Shown in pieces: positions 61,301 to 64,000 of a DNA stretch of 64,000 nt. A program made the translations under genes and the position numbers. The stretch is from Halicephalobus mephisto (taxonomy: Eukaryota > Nematoda > Chromadorea > Rhabditida > Panagrolaimidae). Within the stretch, counting starts at the first letter, position 1. Every line of letters begins with the position of its first letter. The notes beneath the pieces were generated by a model that searched no databases, was not told the DNA's origin, and worked only from the letters and a program-made list of their open reading frames with translations. The stretch is taken from positions 186,001-250,000 of the forward strand of contig SWDT01000003.1 in the NCBI GenBank assembly GCA_009193035.1, in the 5' to 3' direction.

Positions 61301-64000
61301 CATCTAATGTATCTGATATATCAGATCCATTTCAATACACGGATATATCATATACAATCCACCGGTATCAGTATAAAAAGAAGCATAACTTTTAGGTATA
61401 ATAACAAATGAAATCGTCACTATTATTTCTAATTTCTATCAAAAATGCAAAATATTTATAAAAATGTGCTGATTGTTACATTTTGTAATTGTTACAGTAT
61501 CATAATTAAACTTTTTTGTGTATAATAATATTCTTTACAGCACACTGAAGGCTGTCAAAGAACAAATTGCTTCATTTGTGCGAAACCCGACGGAACGGGG
61601 AACCCGACCAACTCCAAAGCCGATTGTGCTGCTCTCAAAGCCGCAGGAAATACACAGAAAGTTTTATTTTTACAATTATTTGTTAATTTAGGATTTTTTA
61701 GAAGTGGATTATACAACATAACTCTTGATGGAAAAAATTTCCAAGTGTACTGTGACATGGAAACCGAAGGAGGAGGCTGGACTGTCATTCAACAGTAAGT
61801 TTATTATTTTTATATAACTTTAAAAATCTCAATTTAAAAAAATTTGAAAATAATGATTTTTAAAATTTTTAAAAAAATTAAAGTTTTTATGAAATTTCTT
61901 AAAAAATTTGAAAATTTAAATTTAAAAAAAATTGAAGTTTTTATAAAATCTTAAAAATTTGAAAATAATAATTTTTAAAATTTTTTAAAAAATTTCGGTA
62001 ATTTTAAAAAGTATCAAAATTCTTGGAAATAAATTTTAAAAAAATTACAGTATTCAATTGTTAAATTTATTTTTTTTTCATTTTTTAAAATTTTCATTTT
62101 ATTTTAAAATTTCAAAAATAATTTTTTTTTAATTTCAAAAATCTTTTTTAATTTTTGAAATTCCTGGAAAAAAATTAGAAAATAGAACAAATTGATTTCT
62201 ATAGTTAATTGTCAGATTTTCCTTTTTCTAATTATACTCATTTTTGCGCGGAAATTCAAAAATTTCAAAAAATCATATTTTTGCAAAAACTAGAAATGGA
62301 TATTTTTACAAAATTATCTCGGCACGAATGTCCTAAAAAACCAAATAACCTATGACAACTTCGTAATTTTATACAATTTCGTAATATTTTTAAAAATAAA
62401 TTTTGCTTAAATATATCTAGGAATTTTTATACCGAAAAGTATGAGGTACGTAACTTTTTGTCCATCCTCGGGGTCCATAGATGTAGACATAAAAGACGGA
62501 ATTTATCCGCCAATGGTCTAGACCAGTGTTTGACCGCCGGTTCCGGACCAATGCCCTCCGGCGTTATTTTTTGACCGGCACCGGTGTTTCAAAAAATTAG
62601 TAAAACGGTGCCGGATTGTCGAGGCTAGACAGATCAGTCCCGGACCGGCGACCCAACGAAAAGTGTGAAACACTGGTCTAGACAGAAAGTTTGAAGCTCT
62701 TGTAATTGGGTCTTCGGGATTGCGTGGAACGTTGATTATTCAATGATGGTTACACGGCTCCGGGACTAAGCGGAGGATTGAGGTTCCTATTATAGGCAGT
62801 TTGCAAACAAGTTTATTCAAAATCATCAAGCTAATAGAAATGAAACGTCTCCTTAGGTTCGTCAGCCCGAGTCTACTGAACTCTACAAACAGTTTAATGA
62901 ATTCAATAGAACAATCTGATTCCCTGTCTCCACGGGATTCAGTTTTCCTAGCCTTATATTCTGATCTGGACGCGTCGGCTGATAGAGGGAGACTTCCTGA
63001 GGGGATAACGTGATGATTGTATTTGTTAGATCGTGGTTAGTGGTTCCTAATCTGCATGTAGAAAAAATTATATAAAACAACTTTATAGAGCCAAAGACAC
63101 GAGATAAATCACAACTCTTACAAAAATTATTGCGAAATAGTATATTTTCGTTGTTCCTCAGGGTAGTTCCCTTCGGGACCATAACTATGTAACTTCTATT
63201 CAAATAAACTGTGCGCAATCCAACAGTACTTTACGTATATTATTTATACCACATTCTGTCTAGTCGCCGACGTCTGGGAGACGGGATCAAAGTGTCAAAA
63301 AAGTCAATATTTGAGCAAAACCATTTCTGAATCGATCCAAATTTTCCTTTTGTCAAACGAGGATCTTTTCTTCATTGTTCTGCACTCACATTAGGATAAA
63401 CGTACTCTGAATCCGCTATACAGTAGGATTCTACAGTTGTTCGATTAATCACGGAGCTCCAAAAGTGTCACAACATCACCGATGCTTCAACTTTTATATC
63501 TACATGCATACAAAAAAGTGTAACTTTTAGGTATAATAACAAATAAAATCGTCACTATTATTTCTAATTTCTGTCACAAAAGTCAAATATTTATAAAAAT
63601 GTGACGATTATGTCACATTTCGTAATTGTTACAGTATCATAATTAAACTTTTTTGTGTGTAAGTATATATTAATTTGTTGATATTAGAAAATCACGACTA
63701 CTACACAGTATCATTCGACAGTAAATTAATTTCTTTAACGTTGAAAATTGATTAATTTTTAATTTTCCAGAAGAGTGGATGGATCTCTTCCTTTCTGGAA
63801 TCAGAACTGGCAAAGCTACAAACAAGGATTCGGAACTCCGGGTGCTGCTACTAACTTCTGGGCCGGAAACGAACTAATTCACCTCTTAACGAGTAAGGAC
63901 GACAAAGTTGTTCTTCGTGTGGATCTGTGGAACGATAGAGATCCAGGATCATCCCATGCGAACGACTACTGGTGGGGTGAGTACTACATGAAGGTCGGGG
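58199..64000 (+). CDS. Secreted C-type lectin / fibrinogen-domain fusion protein (whole span, cut by window end)
   Basis: Exons 58199-58338, 59083-59171, 60451-60626, 61541-61794 and 63771 to beyond 64000; phases 2,1,0,2 agree at every junction. Residues 1-16 are a signal peptide (MIIDFLILFFIGNCFG). Residues about 26-151 are a C-type lectin domain: CDHGWSWAPFRQQC, CQAYGGHLISITSA, YYWLGAKKSGNSNYFWSDGR, CVDIHITSTNWHTEGC, CFICAKP. From about 161 a fibrinogen-related domain starts: KADCAALKAAGN, SGLYNITLDGKNFQVYCDME, GGGWTVIQQRVDG, QSYKQGFG, ELIHLLTSKDDKVVLRVDLW. The lectin half lacks EPN/QPD and WND calcium-sugar motifs, so classic calcium-dependent sugar binding is doubtful. Likely role: extracellular recognition, perhaps of microbes. 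The calcium and ligand pocket of the fibrinogen half lies past the window. Confidence 0.9.
58393..58565. repeat. Dispersed 175-bp repeat, copy 1
   Basis: TCTGCATGTAGACAAAATTA, ACTTTATAGAGCC, TTATTGCGAAATAGTATATT, CCTTCGGGACCATAACTATG, ending TGTGCGCAAT. A copy more than 90% alike by eye lies at 63050-63222, in the same orientation and in another intron of the same gene. Confidence 0.8.
58566..58795. repeat. Tandem array, 54-bp unit, four copies
   Basis: Unit: AATCAATAAAGTTGTTTAAA, AATGAAATTTCAAAAATTCA, TAAAATTCAACAAA. Copies are almost perfect. 54 is divisible by 3, which explains an open frame on the plus strand. Confidence 0.9.
59083..59171 (+). CDS. CTLD-FReD exon 2
   Basis: Acceptor GGAATTTTCAG, donor ATCA|GTAAGT. 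Encodes (L)TEAAAELDCQAYGGHLIS and ITSAFEENEII: the canonical second lectin Cys followed by GGHLISI. Confidence 0.88.
59175..59585. repeat. Tandem array, CTCCATTACCGTAATCCAAT unit
   Basis: About twelve units of 31-36 bp: CTCCATTACCGTAATCCAAT, ATTTCATTTTTC, with a CCAGCAACTTATTTTTC variant alternating. It starts 4 bp after the exon-2 donor. Confidence 0.85.
59750..60415. repeat. Array D, third copy
   Basis: Irregular GAAGTCGAACTTTGACTATT, TTGATAGTCAACTTTGAAAT and TTAACTTTGACCATCAGCTT units reaching to within 40 bp of exon 3. Confidence 0.75.
60451..60626 (+). CDS. CTLD-FReD exon 3: lectin core
   Basis: Acceptor TTATTTTTCAG, donor TGG|GTAAAT, phase 1 in, 0 out. Encodes NITRIVGRCDYYWLGAKKSG, NSNYFWSDGRPFGYSNFGPG and VDSDPTYDCVDIHITSTNW. 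WLGAKK and FWSDGRPF are typical lectin-fold motifs. GPGVDSD stands where EPN or QPD would be. Confidence 0.92.
60650..61000 (+). mobile_element. tRNA-derived SINE-like sequence
   Basis: GGTTCGAATTC at about 60701 is a good pol III B box inside a T-arm-like stem (TCAGG, loop TTCGAAT, TCTGG, two wobble pairs). It is followed by a GC-rich non-coding body (ATCCCCTCAGGGGATCTTGT, TGACCCTAGGGGTCAAGG). The A box and cloverleaf are not convincing. Borders are approximate. Confidence 0.5.
61127..61522. mobile_element. ACACAAAAAA MITE pair in lectin-gene intron
   Basis: Units at 61127-61279 and about 61373-61522 with the spacer (CAGATCCATTTCAATACACG) between. The right terminus (CTTTTTTGTGTATA) ends 18 bp before exon 4, so the element abuts the exon-4 acceptor. 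Confidence 0.8.
61541..61794 (+). CDS. CTLD-FReD exon 4: domain junction
   Basis: Acceptor TTCTTTACAG, donor CAACA|GTAAGT. Encodes HTEGCQRTNCFICAKP (end of lectin domain), a short linker DGTGNPTNS, then KADCAALKAAGNTQK and SGLYNITLDGKNFQVYCDME (start of fibrinogen domain). Between GNTQK and RSGLYN lie 13 residues, VLFLQLFVNLGFF, encoded by AT-rich DNA (61661-61699) that looks like a tiny intron. Confidence 0.9.
61800..62520. other. AT-rich intron sequence
   Basis: 61800-62160 is AAAAATTTGAAAATAATAAT-type low complexity. 62200-62515 has no recognisable feature. Confidence 0.4.
62524..62677. mobile_element. hAT-like MITE with perfect 8-bp target duplication
   Basis: 154 bp beginning CAGTGTTTGACCGCCGG and ending AAACACTG. 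Flanked on both sides by GTCTAGAC (62516-62523 and 62678-62685). CA(G)TG ends with 8-bp duplications are the hAT superfamily hallmark. GC-rich interior with CCGG-containing arms; no coding capacity. Confidence 0.9.
63050..63222. repeat. Dispersed 175-bp repeat, copy 2
   Basis: Partner of 58393-58565. Similarity starts at TCTGCATGTAGA and stops after TGTGCGCAATC. No target duplication was identified. Confidence 0.8.
63509..63660. mobile_element. ACACAAAAAA MITE, single unit
   Basis: Starts TACAAAAAAGTGTAACTTTT and ends AAACTTTTTTGTGTGT; has the internal AATGTGACGATTATGTCACATT palindrome-like core. This is the only unpaired unit of the family in the window. Confidence 0.8.
63771..64000 (+). 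CDS. CTLD-FReD exon 5: fibrinogen domain (partial)
   Basis: Acceptor AATTTTCCAG, phase 2 in. Encodes QRVDGSLPFWNQNWQSYKQG, FGTPGAATNFWAGNELIHLL, TSKDDKVVLRVDLWNDRDPG and DYWWGEYYMKVG. NW-SYK-GFG, FW-GN--IHLLTS and LRVDLW are fibrinogen-domain signatures. A GTGAGT inside (GGTGAGTAC near 63977) is probably not used, because YYMKVG fits the family. Confidence 0.92.

Noticed and set aside
58393..63222. LTR retrotransposon with the two 175-bp repeats as LTRs
   Set aside because: The DNA between them holds lectin exons, MITEs and arrays, with no gag, protease, reverse transcriptase or integrase frame.

Overview
The window looks like nematode nuclear DNA, probably from a Caenorhabditis-like rhabditid. 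Introns end in the nematode-type (T)TTTCAG or TTTTAG acceptor, some start codons sit 1-15 nt after an acceptor that no upstream exon can join (the signature of spliced-leader trans-splicing), and the proteins have nematode-style architectures. The intron DNA is full of TACTGTA-type words and of CGTGTC(A/G)GGACC-type words, both of which I associate with Caenorhabditis genomes. The sequence is very AT-rich and its introns are long. Most of the window is non-coding tandem-repeat DNA; about 5.4 kb is coding.

Five protein genes can be supported to different degrees. (1) 6.4-35.9 kb, plus strand: a PDE3-type cyclic-nucleotide phosphodiesterase (pde-3-like). It has at least seven exons, a complete catalytic domain on the last two exons, and two further ATG exons in an 18-kb intron that look like alternative first exons. 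(2) 38.8-39.2 kb, plus: a possible two-exon gene for a 58-residue single-pass membrane protein. (3) 42.9-47.9 kb, minus: a three-exon paired-box gene with only the N-terminal PAI half of a paired domain (npax-like). (4) 56.0-57.5 kb, plus: a two-exon small secreted acidic helical protein, perhaps DUF148/SXP-RAL2-like. (5) 58.2 kb to the window end, plus: a secreted protein joining a C-type lectin domain to a fibrinogen-related domain. It is cut by the window edge. A possible short secreted-peptide gene on the minus strand near 50.0 kb is out of frame at an A7 run.

Layout: 1-6.4 kb AT-rich repeats and one orphan exon candidate; 6.4-35.9 kb the PDE gene with introns built of tandem arrays of about 20-160-bp units; 36-42.9 kb arrays, MITEs and the small membrane-protein candidate; 42.9-47.9 kb the paired-box gene; 47.9-55.9 kb its upstream flank, with a large cluster of repeats centred on TTGCNYGCAA; 55.9-64 kb two secreted-protein genes, each with a TATA box about 60 bp before the ATG. 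Genes 4 and 5 share orientation and promoter style and may be expressed in the same tissue; GATA motifs before gene 5 suggest intestine.

Mobile DNA is all non-autonomous: a 154-bp hAT-like MITE with a perfect 8-bp target duplication, a pair of TTAA-flanked MITEs, a 725-bp inverted-repeat element with two Tc/mariner-like MITEs nested inside, ten copies of an ACACAAAAAA-ended MITE (mostly in pairs around a fixed spacer), and a tRNA-derived SINE-like sequence. No rRNA gene, complete tRNA gene, CRISPR array or autonomous transposase was recognised.
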